Source: an uncultured Pedobacter sp.
GTDB lineage: Bacteria; Bacteroidota; Bacteroidia; Sphingobacteriales; Sphingobacteriaceae
Assembly: GCA_946478755.1 (NCBI GenBank)
Contig: CAMLDJ010000020.1
Span: 1 to 41,147 of the forward strand
DNA: 41,147 bases
Direction: 5' to 3'
The position numbers were made by a program, and so were the translations under genes. This document shows positions 21,488-29,944 of the stretch, one piece after another. Each line of letters starts with the position of its first letter. Position 1 is the stretch's first letter. Under the pieces are notes generated by a model. That model saw only the letters and a list, made by a program, of their open reading frames with translations. It searched no databases and was not told the DNA's origin.

Positions 21488-23248
21488 ATGAACAGAATTT
21501 CGATACTATTTATAGGTTTCCTTTTTACACTTTCGGGTTGTAAAAAATTTACCGAGCCTGCTCCTCAGAACAACGGAGATTTCAATAATATTTACGATGA
21601 ACCGGCGCTCGCCCACGGATTATTGCTGAACGGCTATACCAGGCTTCCCACAAACGGATGGTCATTCAATGATGTGGCTACAGATGATGCGGTGAGCAAT
21701 GATATCAATAATAATTACAGGAAAATTGCCACAGGGCAATGGTCTGCTGCCTTTAATCCACTTGATCAATGGCTGAATTCAAGGGCCGGTATCCAGTACC
21801 TGAACATATTTCTGGCTGAAGCGGATAAAGTGACCTGGGATACCAAGGATCCAATGTTGAACACGATGTTCAATGACCGTCAGAAAGGTGAAGCCTACGG
21901 ACTGAGGGCATATCTGATGTATTATATGCTGCAGGCGCACGCCGGCTGGGCAGGGGGTGTATTATATGGCTTTCCCCTTGTACTCGAGCCTGAAACTCCG
22001 GCTTCAAATTTTAATCAGCCAAGAGCAACCTTTGAAGCCTGTATGAAACAAATATACGGGGACCTGGACAAAGCTGAAGCGCTGCTTCCTCTTGATTACA
22101 GAGATATAGCCAATACGGCAGATATCCCTGCAAAATATAGCGGTATTAAAGTGGAGACCTACAACAGGGTTTTCGGCAAATTTTTCAATCAGCGTATGAC
22201 CGGCCGCATAGCCAAGGCAATTCGGGCCAGGTCAGCTCTGATGGCTGCCAGTCAGGCTTATAGTTCAGGGAACACCACCACCTGGACTGACGCTGCAAAT
22301 TTCAATGCACAGGTGCTGCAGCTCAACAATTGGCTTACCAATTTAGATCCGAATGGTGTTACCTGGTATGACAACAGGGCTGAGATCGACGCCCTTGCAT
22401 CAGGTGCCAGTCCAAAAGAAATTCTGTGGAGAACTAATATTGGTTCAAACAGTGACCTGGAAGCAGCGCACTATCCACCAAGTTTGTCTGGGCAGGGACG
22501 ACTAAATCCTACACAGAATCTTATAGATGCATTTCCGATGGCAAACGGATATCCCATTACCAATACCGCATCTGGCGGGTATATTGCTGCAACTCCATAT
22601 GTCAACCGTGATCCTCGTCTAGCTAAATATATTATCTATAATGGAAATACCATCGGCCCATCAAATAAAGTCATCAATACCACGATAGACCTGAGTACAA
22701 ATGATGATGGATTGAATAGAAAAGAAACCTCAACAAGAACAGGCTACTATATGCGAAAACTTCTCAGGGGAGATGTCAGCCGCAGTCCAACCATAAATAA
22801 TCAGAAGCATTACAGACCCCACATCCGTTATACTGAATTGTTCCTGAACTATGCAGAGGCTGCGAATGAGGCCTGGGGGCCAATGGGTAATGGAGGGAAC
22901 CCGTATTCTGCCTATGATATCATTAAGGCGATCCGTACCCGTGCTGGCGTGGGCACTACAAACGCCCATGCCTACCTGGAATCCATCAAGGCCGACAAGG
23001 ATGCGATGAGAACCCTCATCAGAAATGAGAGAAGACTGGAACTTGCCTTTGAAGGATTCCGTTTTTGGGATCTGCGCAGGTGGAACGCAAACCTGACTGA
23101 AGCCGTGAAAGGAGTCCGTATTTCTCAAGGCATCTCCCAGGAGATAAATGTAGAAGCCAGAAACTACCAGGATTACATGAGGTTTGGACCTATCCCCAAT
23201 AGCGAGCGGTTAAAATATAATGCATTGCAGCAAAATACCGGATGGTAA
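21488..23248 (+). CDS. xusD: Second SusD-family lipoprotein (XusD-like)
   Basis: A 586-residue surface lipoprotein with lipobox Cys18 (TLSGCKKF), expected to cap the XusC-like channel. It has the SusD core: YGLRAYLMYYMLQAHAGWAGG at about 140-160, RNERRLELAFEGFRFWDLRRW near 515-535, and a C-terminal RFGPIPNSERL motif. The gene starts 21 bp after xusC and is 83 bp upstream of the XusE-like gene. Conserved aromatic residues in the predicted binding face cannot be assigned from sequence alone. Confidence 0.93.
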   Translation: MNRISILFIGFLFTLSGCKKFTEPAPQNNGDFNNIYDEPALAHGLLLNGYTRLPTNGWSFNDVATDDAVSNDINNNYRKIATGQWSAAFNPLDQWLNSRAGIQYLNIFLAEADKVTWDTKDPMLNTMFNDRQKGEAYGLRAYLMYYMLQAHAGWAGGVLYGFPLVLEPETPASNFNQPRATFEACMKQIYGDLDKAEALLPLDYRDIANTADIPAKYSGIKVETYNRVFGKFFNQRMTGRIAKAIRARSALMAASQAYSSGNTTTWTDAANFNAQVLQLNNWLTNLDPNGVTWYDNRAEIDALASGASPKEILWRTNIGSNSDLEAAHYPPSLSGQGRLNPTQNLIDAFPMANGYPITNTASGGYIAATPYVNRDPRLAKYIIYNGNTIGPSNKVINTTIDLSTNDDGLNRKETSTRTGYYMRKLLRGDVSRSPTINNQKHYRPHIRYTELFLNYAEAANEAWGPMGNGGNPYSAYDIIKAIRTRAGVGTTNAHAYLESIKADKDAMRTLIRNERRLELAFEGFRFWDLRRWNANLTEAVKGVRISQGISQEINVEARNYQDYMRFGPIPNSERLKYNALQQNTGW

Positions 23249-23331
23249 GCTAGAATGTCACTGAACTTACGCAATGAAAAAAAATGGGATGTAAATTAAT
23301 TACATAACCTTAAAAATCAAATTATAGACTG

Positions 23332-24306
23332 ATGAAAAAAATACTTTATATATCACTCGTGCTGATATCAGCACTTTCTTCCTGTAAAAATGAAGAGTGG
23401 GCCTTTCCTGATTACGAAATTCAGGCGGTTTATTTTGCCTATCAAACACCAATCAGGACCATCACCCTGGGTGAGGATATTTTCGATACCTCACTGGATA
23501 ATCAACATAAGCTCCAGATCATGGCTACTTTAGGTGGTGTTTATACCAATAAAAAAGACATAACAATTGGAATTTCCGTAGATAACTCGCTCACTCAGGG
23601 ACTGTCGTTCGCTTCGCCCTACAGTGGCACTGTAACACCGATGCCTGCAAATTATTACACGCTGGCCTCCGATAAAATCACTATTTCCAATGGAAAATTA
23701 ATTGGGGGAGTAGAGGTGCAGCTTAAAGATGCCTTCTTTGCTGATCCGTTATCTGTTAACACAACTTATGTTATTCCATTAAAGATGTCCAGTGTTGCTA
23801 ATGCGGATTCTATACTGGCAACGAAGAAATTTACGCTTTACGCCGTGCGATATATAAATCAATGGACCGGATATTATCTGCGTAGGGGGAAGGATGTTTA
23901 CCTGGGCAAGAATGGTAATACTGCCTTAAATGCAACAACAATTCGCCATATGCAGTATATCGAGAAAGATGAAGTGAACAAGGTTGACACCCGATCGCTG
24001 ACGCAGTCTGCTTTTCCCGTTACGTTCAAAGGGACGGGCGGCGTAAATATAAATCGTACTTTGTTGTTGACGTTTGATAACAATGGCAACTGCACGGTAG
24101 GAGCTGCAGACAATAGTTTTACCGCTACGGGAACCGGGAAATTTGTCAAAAGAGGGGAGAAAAACAGCTGGGGTAGTCAGGATCGTGACGCACTTTATCT
24201 GAACTATCAGGTTGACCTGAGTGACAGGACAGTTACCACTGTAGATACACTTGTAATGCGCGATCGTGGGGTCAAGGCCGAAACCTTCCCCACTGTTGCC
24301 AATTAA
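23332..24306 (+). CDS. xusE: Surface lipoprotein, DUF1735/DUF5627-type glycan-binding protein (XusE-like)
   Basis: A 324-residue lipoprotein with lipobox Cys18 (SALSSCKNEE). The N-terminal half (VYFAYQTPIRTITLGED, then MPANYYTLASDKITI) resembles the DUF1735 beta-sandwich found at the start of surface glycan-binding proteins. The C-terminal half (INQWTGYYLRRGKD to the end) resembles DUF5627, a lipocalin-like region. It has no catalytic motif. Position between the second SusD and the GH10 lipoprotein is the XusE slot, where proteins bind xylan at the cell surface. Binding is inferred, and the domain names are from recall, not a search. Confidence 0.78.
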   Translation: MKKILYISLVLISALSSCKNEEWAFPDYEIQAVYFAYQTPIRTITLGEDIFDTSLDNQHKLQIMATLGGVYTNKKDITIGISVDNSLTQGLSFASPYSGTVTPMPANYYTLASDKITISNGKLIGGVEVQLKDAFFADPLSVNTTYVIPLKMSSVANADSILATKKFTLYAVRYINQWTGYYLRRGKDVYLGKNGNTALNATTIRHMQYIEKDEVNKVDTRSLTQSAFPVTFKGTGGVNINRTLLLTFDNNGNCTVGAADNSFTATGTGKFVKRGEKNSWGSQDRDALYLNYQVDLSDRTVTTVDTLVMRDRGVKAETFPTVAN

Positions 24307-24329
24307 TTTTAATCTATCAATCGAGTTTT

Positions 24330-26018
24330 ATGAAACCATTATATAAAATAGCACTAAGCGTAGTTGCGACTGTAGTGCTGACTTCCTGCAACAAATATGA
24401 GGCACTCGACTATCATGTTGATAAGCCGGTAACTTTTGGTGCCCAGGAGGAAATAGATGCTTATCAGGATTTGAAAACTTATGTAGACAGGAATACAAAT
24501 CCTAAATTTAAATTCGGTGCCGGCGTGTCATTACAGCAATACAATTCCAAGGGCGTGATGTACAGACTTATAAACAGTAATTTTGACGAAATAACATTAG
24601 GTTATGAGATGAAACACATGGCTGTGGTACAAGGCGATGGAAGTTTATCGCTGACCAATGTTCAGACGCTGCTAACGAATAGCGAGAAGGCCGGTATTTC
24701 TGTTTTTGGGCACACGCTAGCCTGGCACGCTAACCAAAACGCAACCTATTTAAAGGGATTAATCGCACCTACAATCATACCTTCAACAGGTGGGCCTACA
24801 TGGGATCTTGTAACTGTCGCTGATTTTGAAACTGACAATGCGGCAAATTATCAATCCAATACCAATGCAGTAGCCTCATTTACTGCTGCGGGACAAGGCG
24901 CAAACGGAATAGGTAGGGCATTGAAATTAACTAATGCGATTGTTCGCACGAATGATTATGATGCACAGTTGTTTGTTAAATTCTCTCCAGCTGTGCAACA
25001 GGGAGAAAAATATGAGCTTAAGATGGATGTGCGCTCGGATGCACCCGCAACGTATAGCACACAGGCACATACGACACCGGGAGGATATAAACATTGGGAT
25101 TTTTTTGGTTCAATCTCATCCACACCAGCTTGGGCGACTTACACCAAAGAGATTACAGTGTCAGCTGAAATGGCGACCAGTGGTACCATCGCTTTTAATC
25201 TTGGAAAAACCGCTACATCCTATTATTTTGATAACATAACACTGAAAAAATATAATCCAAATGGTGGAGTTACCATCATTGAGAAAACAGCCGAAGAAAA
25301 GAAAACGCTGGTAAGCGCCGCGCTGGAAAATTGGATTAAGGGTATGGTAACAGCATCTAAAGGACAGGTTAAAGCATGGGACGTTGTCAATGAACCCATG
25401 GATGATGGGAGACCTACTGAACTTAAAACCGGTATAGGTAAGACCAATCTAGCGGCTGATGAATTCTATTGGCAGGATTATATGGGTAAAGATTATGCTT
25501 TGAAAGCATTTCAGTGGGCCAGACAATACGGTAACGCTACTGATATTCATTTTATCAATGACTATAACCTTGAATATAGCATCGATAAATGTAAAGGTCT
25601 GATTGCGTATGTCAACTATCTCGAAGGAAAAGGCGCCAAAATAGATGGTATCGGCACACAGATGCACATTGTCGCTACTTCAGATAAGGCAAAGATTAAT
25701 GAAATGTTCACCTTGTTGGCCGCAACCGGTAAACTGATAAAAATATCTGAACTGGATATGGGCTTTGAAGGGAACATAAAAACCACTCAGGCTACAAAGG
25801 AGCAATATGCTGCGCAGGCAGAAATGTATAAATATGTTGTAAAAAAATACTTCGAGCTCATTCCCGCTGCTCAGCGTTATGGAATAACGATATGGGCTCC
25901 TCAGGATAGTCCTACGGGTTCCAGCTGGAGAGCTGGAGAGCCAATTGGTTTATGGACAGAAGGTCTTATCAGAAAACCGGCATATGTTGGTGTAGCTGAG
26001 GGCCTGAAAGGTAAATAG
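24330..26018 (+). CDS. xyn10A: GH10 endo-beta-1,4-xylanase lipoprotein with inserted carbohydrate-binding module
   Basis: A 562-residue surface endo-xylanase anchored through lipobox Cys20 (VVLTSCNKYE). The GH10 barrel starts at about residue 58 (FKFGAGVSLQQYNS), includes FGHTLAWHANQN, and is interrupted at about 160-305 by a CBM4/22-like beta-sandwich. This sandwich reads VADFETDNAANYQ at its start and SYYFDNITLKKY at its end. The barrel then resumes with acid/base Glu355 (AWDVVNEPMDDG) and nucleophile Glu474 (KISELDMGFEG). A binding module inserted into the barrel is known from Bacteroides and Prevotella xylan PUL xylanases. It begins 23 bp after the XusE-like gene and closes the core operon. 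It probably performs the first surface cut of xylan. Confidence 0.94.
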   Translation: MKPLYKIALSVVATVVLTSCNKYEALDYHVDKPVTFGAQEEIDAYQDLKTYVDRNTNPKFKFGAGVSLQQYNSKGVMYRLINSNFDEITLGYEMKHMAVVQGDGSLSLTNVQTLLTNSEKAGISVFGHTLAWHANQNATYLKGLIAPTIIPSTGGPTWDLVTVADFETDNAANYQSNTNAVASFTAAGQGANGIGRALKLTNAIVRTNDYDAQLFVKFSPAVQQGEKYELKMDVRSDAPATYSTQAHTTPGGYKHWDFFGSISSTPAWATYTKEITVSAEMATSGTIAFNLGKTATSYYFDNITLKKYNPNGGVTIIEKTAEEKKTLVSAALENWIKGMVTASKGQVKAWDVVNEPMDDGRPTELKTGIGKTNLAADEFYWQDYMGKDYALKAFQWARQYGNATDIHFINDYNLEYSIDKCKGLIAYVNYLEGKGAKIDGIGTQMHIVATSDKAKINEMFTLLAATGKLIKISELDMGFEGNIKTTQATKEQYAAQAEMYKYVVKKYFELIPAAQRYGITIWAPQDSPTGSSWRAGEPIGLWTEGLIRKPAYVGVAEGLKGK

Positions 26019-26039
26019 GCGATACTACATCTATTGATA

Positions 26040-26068
26040 CCGGGAGACACCCATTGGGTGTCTCCCGG
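26040..26068. terminator. Perfect 13-bp hairpin after xyn10A
   Basis: CCGGGAGACACCC and GGGTGTCTCCCGG pair perfectly around an ATT loop, 21 bp after the xyn10A stop. No T-run follows on either strand, so it is not a textbook Rho-independent terminator. It may act as a transcript 3'-end stabilizer or partial terminator between the xylan core and GH92. Confidence 0.55.
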
Positions 26069-26247
26069 CTGGTACATAACAGAAGGGGGCAAGACTTGGC
26101 TGTACTTCTTAAAGTAAGTGTTTCGAAGAACAAATGCCTTAATAAAGAGATCGCAAAGGCACACACCTGTAAAGAAACAAAAACAGTTGACGAATTGTGG
26201 AAGCAATATAGTATAGACAGTTTAAACAATAAATCATAGTTTTGGTG

Positions 26248-28521
26248 ATGCGAAACACCATACTATTTTATTCCCTTTTGCTTATGCCCGGGCTTTCTGT
26301 TGCACAGAACCTGGTAAAATATGTAAAACCGATCATTGGCACAGAAAAGATGGGCCACACCTATCCTGGCGCTACGGTTCCTTTTGGAGCGGTGCAACTG
26401 AGTCCGGAAACAGATACGATACCTTACTCAGTAGAGGGGAAATATACCGGCACAGTATACAACTATTGTGGGGGCTATAAATACGAGGATAAGACGATCG
26501 TAGGGTTCAGTCATACACATTTTAGCGGTACCGGGCACTCAGATCTGGGCGATTTCCTGATCATGCCTACTCAAGGAGAACTTCAAATGAACCCAGGTAC
26601 GGCGGCCGACCCAAAATCGGGCTTCCGCTCTGCATTTTCTCATGCCAATGAGCTTGCAGAAGCCGGATATTATAAGGTGAAGCTGGAGGATGACAATATC
26701 CTGGCTGAACTGACCACTACAAAAAGGGTAGGGATGCACCAGTACACTTTCCCAAAATCTGATCAGTCGCACATTATCCTGGACCTGATGTCAGGAATCT
26801 ATAACTATGACGGCAAAAATGTATGGACCTATGTACGTGTCGTGAATGACACACTGATAACAGGCTACCGGCAAACCAATGGCTGGGCACGTACGCGTAC
26901 AGTATATTTTGCGATGTCGTTCTCTAAACCCTTTAAAGGTTATGGGCAGAAAAATTACGATGGAGCCCAGCCATACCGGGGCTTCTGGCGTAAGTTTGAC
27001 CAGACCAGAAATTTTCCGGAGATTGCAGGAAAGAACATTCGGATGTATTTCGACTTCAACACGGAGGTTTCGGAAAAGATAAAAATTAAATTTGCTTTAT
27101 CACCAGTGAGCCAGGACAATGCTTTGCAAAATATGCGCACGGAGATTCAAGACTGGGATTTTGATCAGGTGAAAGAGCAGGCGCAGGCCGACTGGGAGAA
27201 AGAACTGAAGAAGATCAAAATTGACGCTGCTGAAGATGATAAGGTCAATTTCTATACCGCTATGTACCATGCCTTTATTAATCCGACGACTTACACGGAT
27301 GTTAACGGGGAGTATAAAGGGCTGGACCAGGGCGTCCACAAGGCTGATGGTTTTACGAACTACACTACTTTTTCATTGTGGGATACTTACCGGGCCTTGC
27401 ATCCTTTCTTTAACATTATACAGCCTTCTCGCAACAATGATATGGTAAAATCAATGATGGCACATTATGAACAGAGTGCTTTAAAGATGCTGCCGGTCTG
27501 GTCGCATTATGCCAATGACAACTGGTGTATGAGTGGCTACCACAGTGTTTCGGTGTTGGCGGATGCGATCATCAAGGGGGTATATACAGGGGATGCCAAC
27601 AAGGCGCTGGATGCAAGCGTCATGACAGCCAGTCATCGTAATTATGAAGGTATTGGGGATTATATGGATAAAGGGTTTATTCCTGCGGAGAAGAGTGGTA
27701 CTTCGGTTTCCAATACGCTGGAGTATGCTTATGACGACTGGTGCATTGCACAGCTCGCCAAAAAGCTGGGCAGAAAAGAGGTTTATGATCGCTTTATTAA
27801 AAGATCGGGCAACTGGGTAAATAATTTCGATCCCCTCACCGGTTTTATGAGGCCTAAAATGGCTGATGGCTCGTTTAAAAAGAGCTTTGACGTGTTGAGC
27901 ACACATGATCAGGGCTTTATTGAAGGCAACACCTGGAATTACAGTTTCTTTGTTCCACAAGATCCTACAGCACTGATCGCGAAAATGGGAGGTGCCAAAA
28001 AGGTTGGCCTGCGACTGGATTCTTTGTTTACGATGCATTTGCCGGATAAGTTTTTTGCTGAAACTGAGGATATCACCCGCGAGGGGATTGTGGGCGGCTA
28101 CGTACATGGCAACGAACCTGCACATCACGTGGCGTATCTGTACAATTGGGTAGGCCAGCCTGCAAAAACCCAGTCCAGGATCAGGATGATCCTGAAAATG
28201 CAGTATAAGCCTACTCCTGATGGTTTGGGCGGTAATGACGATTGCGGGCAGATGAGCGCTTGGTATATCTTCTCTTCTTTAGGTTTTTATCCTGTGGCGC
28301 CTGGTTCTGATGAATATGCGCTCGGTAGCCCTGCTGTGAAATCGGCTGTGCTCAGTTTGGAAAATGGAAAGAGGTTTACGGTTGAGGCGCTGAATCAAAG
28401 TGATAAAAATGTATATGTTTCAAGAGTGCTTTTGAATGGTAAGCAGCATAAGGAATTGACCATCAGGCATGCGGATATTGTAAACGGGGGAAAGCTAGTG
28501 TTCTATATGACAGATAAATAA
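26248..28521 (+). CDS. GH92 alpha-mannosidase
   Basis: A 757-residue exported exo-alpha-mannosidase of the calcium-dependent GH92 family. It has a signal peptide ending SVAQ (about residue 20) and the GH92 opening VKPIIGTEKMGHTYPGATVP. Family blocks are YKYEDKTIVGFSHTHFSGTG, TTFSLWDTYRALHP, WNYSFFVPQD, GGYVHGNEPAHHVAYLYNW (candidate general-acid Glu) and LGGNDDCGQMSAWY (candidate base and calcium-site Asp). Length is normal. ATG 26248 is used in preference to upstream TTG or GTG codons. GH92 enzymes trim alpha-mannosides of N-glycans or yeast mannan, not xylan, so its presence beside the xus core is notable. A stable hairpin separates it from xyn10A. The exact linkage cannot be told from sequence. 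Confidence 0.93.
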   Translation: MRNTILFYSLLLMPGLSVAQNLVKYVKPIIGTEKMGHTYPGATVPFGAVQLSPETDTIPYSVEGKYTGTVYNYCGGYKYEDKTIVGFSHTHFSGTGHSDLGDFLIMPTQGELQMNPGTAADPKSGFRSAFSHANELAEAGYYKVKLEDDNILAELTTTKRVGMHQYTFPKSDQSHIILDLMSGIYNYDGKNVWTYVRVVNDTLITGYRQTNGWARTRTVYFAMSFSKPFKGYGQKNYDGAQPYRGFWRKFDQTRNFPEIAGKNIRMYFDFNTEVSEKIKIKFALSPVSQDNALQNMRTEIQDWDFDQVKEQAQADWEKELKKIKIDAAEDDKVNFYTAMYHAFINPTTYTDVNGEYKGLDQGVHKADGFTNYTTFSLWDTYRALHPFFNIIQPSRNNDMVKSMMAHYEQSALKMLPVWSHYANDNWCMSGYHSVSVLADAIIKGVYTGDANKALDASVMTASHRNYEGIGDYMDKGFIPAEKSGTSVSNTLEYAYDDWCIAQLAKKLGRKEVYDRFIKRSGNWVNNFDPLTGFMRPKMADGSFKKSFDVLSTHDQGFIEGNTWNYSFFVPQDPTALIAKMGGAKKVGLRLDSLFTMHLPDKFFAETEDITREGIVGGYVHGNEPAHHVAYLYNWVGQPAKTQSRIRMILKMQYKPTPDGLGGNDDCGQMSAWYIFSSLGFYPVAPGSDEYALGSPAVKSAVLSLENGKRFTVEALNQSDKNVYVSRVLLNGKQHKELTIRHADIVNGGKLVFYMTDK

Positions 28522-28621
28522 TCGGTGATAAATTGATTAATGCTGCACAATTGTATAAATTTAAATCATGAACCCGACATCAGAGGCTCCATCTGACAAC
28601 GGCAAACAAAAATATAGATAG

Positions 28622-29728
28622 ATGAAAACAGTACTAATATTTTCCTCCTTACTACTTGCCGCAAGCACCTTTGCACAAGTGCCAAAATTTACTGTCGTTA
28701 AAAACAACGCTGCTACTCCGGTTAAGGACCAAGGCAAGTCGGGCACTTGCTGGTGTTTTTCCAGCACTTCATTGCTTGAAAGCGAATTAATGTTCAAAAA
28801 GCAACCTGAAGCCGATCTGTCCGAAGTCTTTACCGTATACAATTTATACATTGACAAAGCCGAAAAGTACATCAGAAGGCGTGGAAATACCCGTTTTACA
28901 GAAGGTGGCATACAGCAGGATATGCTTTATTGCACCAACACTTATGGTGCTATTCCACAGGAAGTGTACCCAGGCGCAGGTAAAGATGCAGTGCTGAATA
29001 AAGACGGCGAAATGGAAGGGAAATTAAAAGCTTATCTTGATAGTGTATTAAAAAAACATCAGGATACCATTCCGTTGAACTGGAAAGTGGAATACAAAAG
29101 CATACTGAGCAGCTATTTGGGCACTCCACCCGCAAAATTTACGTATAATGGGAAGGAGTACACACCCAAAACATTTGCGGCAGAGCAGGTATCCCTAAGG
29201 CTGTCCGACTATATTGGCTTAACATCGTTCACCCATCACCCTTATTATAGTACTTTTGCCATGGAAGTGCCCGATAATTATAACAGCAATATGTTTTATA
29301 ATCTGCCGCTTAATGAGATGATTGGCTCGGTTAAACAAGCTATACAAAAGGGTTATACCATTGCCTGGGATACCGATGTAAGTAATACTGGCTTTAAACA
29401 AAACCAGGGCTATGCGAAATGGACAAGCAGAGCGGATGATGCCAAAGCGTTTGCCACATTTATTGAACAAATACCAACTGCCGAAATTCGCCAGCAATTG
29501 TTTGATAGGCAAGTAACTCAGGACGACCACCTGATGCAAATAACTGGTTTAGCTAAAGATGAAAAGGGGAACGAATACTTTATCGTAAAAAACTCGTGGG
29601 GAACAAAAGCTGGACCATATGGCGGCTACATTTATGTGAGCATGCCGTACTTTGCCATCAACACCATTTCTGTACTGGTAAACAAAAAAGCCGTAGCGCC
29701 TACACTTATTTCCAAGACAGCAGAGTAA
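28622..29728 (+). CDS. Secreted C1-family (papain/bleomycin-hydrolase-like) cysteine peptidase
   Basis: A 368-residue exported cysteine peptidase. It has a signal peptide (MKTVLIFSSLLLAASTFAQ), then VKDQGKSGTCWCFSS with nucleophile Cys43, a candidate His303 (DDHLMQITG) and Asn324 (VKNSWGT), completing the C1 triad. The PVKDQG start and the order Cys-His-Asn fit the aminopeptidase C / bleomycin hydrolase branch. That branch is usually about 400-450 residues and cytoplasmic, whereas this protein is shorter and exported. There is no obvious propeptide. It lies 100 bp after GH92, so a joint role in glycoprotein breakdown is possible but unproven. A strong terminator follows. Confidence 0.88.
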   Translation: MKTVLIFSSLLLAASTFAQVPKFTVVKNNAATPVKDQGKSGTCWCFSSTSLLESELMFKKQPEADLSEVFTVYNLYIDKAEKYIRRRGNTRFTEGGIQQDMLYCTNTYGAIPQEVYPGAGKDAVLNKDGEMEGKLKAYLDSVLKKHQDTIPLNWKVEYKSILSSYLGTPPAKFTYNGKEYTPKTFAAEQVSLRLSDYIGLTSFTHHPYYSTFAMEVPDNYNSNMFYNLPLNEMIGSVKQAIQKGYTIAWDTDVSNTGFKQNQGYAKWTSRADDAKAFATFIEQIPTAEIRQQLFDRQVTQDDHLMQITGLAKDEKGNEYFIVKNSWGTKAGPYGGYIYVSMPYFAINTISVLVNKKAVAPTLISKTAE

Positions 29729-29747
29729 TCTCATTTGCATATAAAAC

Positions 29748-29784
29748 AAAGGCGGTCTGAATTACGAATTAGAACCGCCTTTTT
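29748..29784 (+). terminator. Rho-independent terminator after the C1 peptidase
   Basis: AAAGGCGGT pairs with ACCGCCTTT (9 bp), the interior can extend the stem (AATT-ACG-AATT), and five T close the 3' side. It starts 19 bp after the peptidase stop. Confidence 0.8.
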
Positions 29785-29800
29785 GTCAAAGTTTTCATTG

Positions 29801-29836
29801 CACAAATAGAAAAGAGCCACTCCGGGGGTAACTCCG
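29801..29836 (-). repeat. Hairpin-TTTCTATTT intergenic element, copy 1
   Basis: Read on the minus strand, CGGAGTTACCCCCGGAGTGG, then CTCTTTTCTATTTGTG. It closely matches the copy at 32605-32642: same GGAGT..ACTCC-type imperfect stem, same TTTCTATTT tail and same GTG end. There is no minus-strand gene directly upstream here, so a terminator role is not obvious. It may be a mobile or decayed regulatory repeat. Confidence 0.5.
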
Positions 29837-29944
29837 ACCTTTGGGTTAATTATAACAACATTGTTACATTTAGTCAAACGCTTGCGTAACAAGTCTGATA
29901 CATAAGCCATTTCATCTTCCTCTACAAATAGTTAGATTAGGGCT

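Noticed and set aside
26054..26239. A 61-codon frame between xyn10A and GH92
   Set aside because: It starts inside the 13-bp hairpin, shows no family pattern and has no plausible start. The tail (TVDELWKQYSIDSLN) looks slightly protein-like but is not enough to call a gene or relic.
27481..28128. A 215-codon open frame antisense to GH92
   Set aside because: It lies wholly inside the strongly supported GH92 gene on the other strand, has no family-like motifs, and its composition follows from the codon pattern of GH92.
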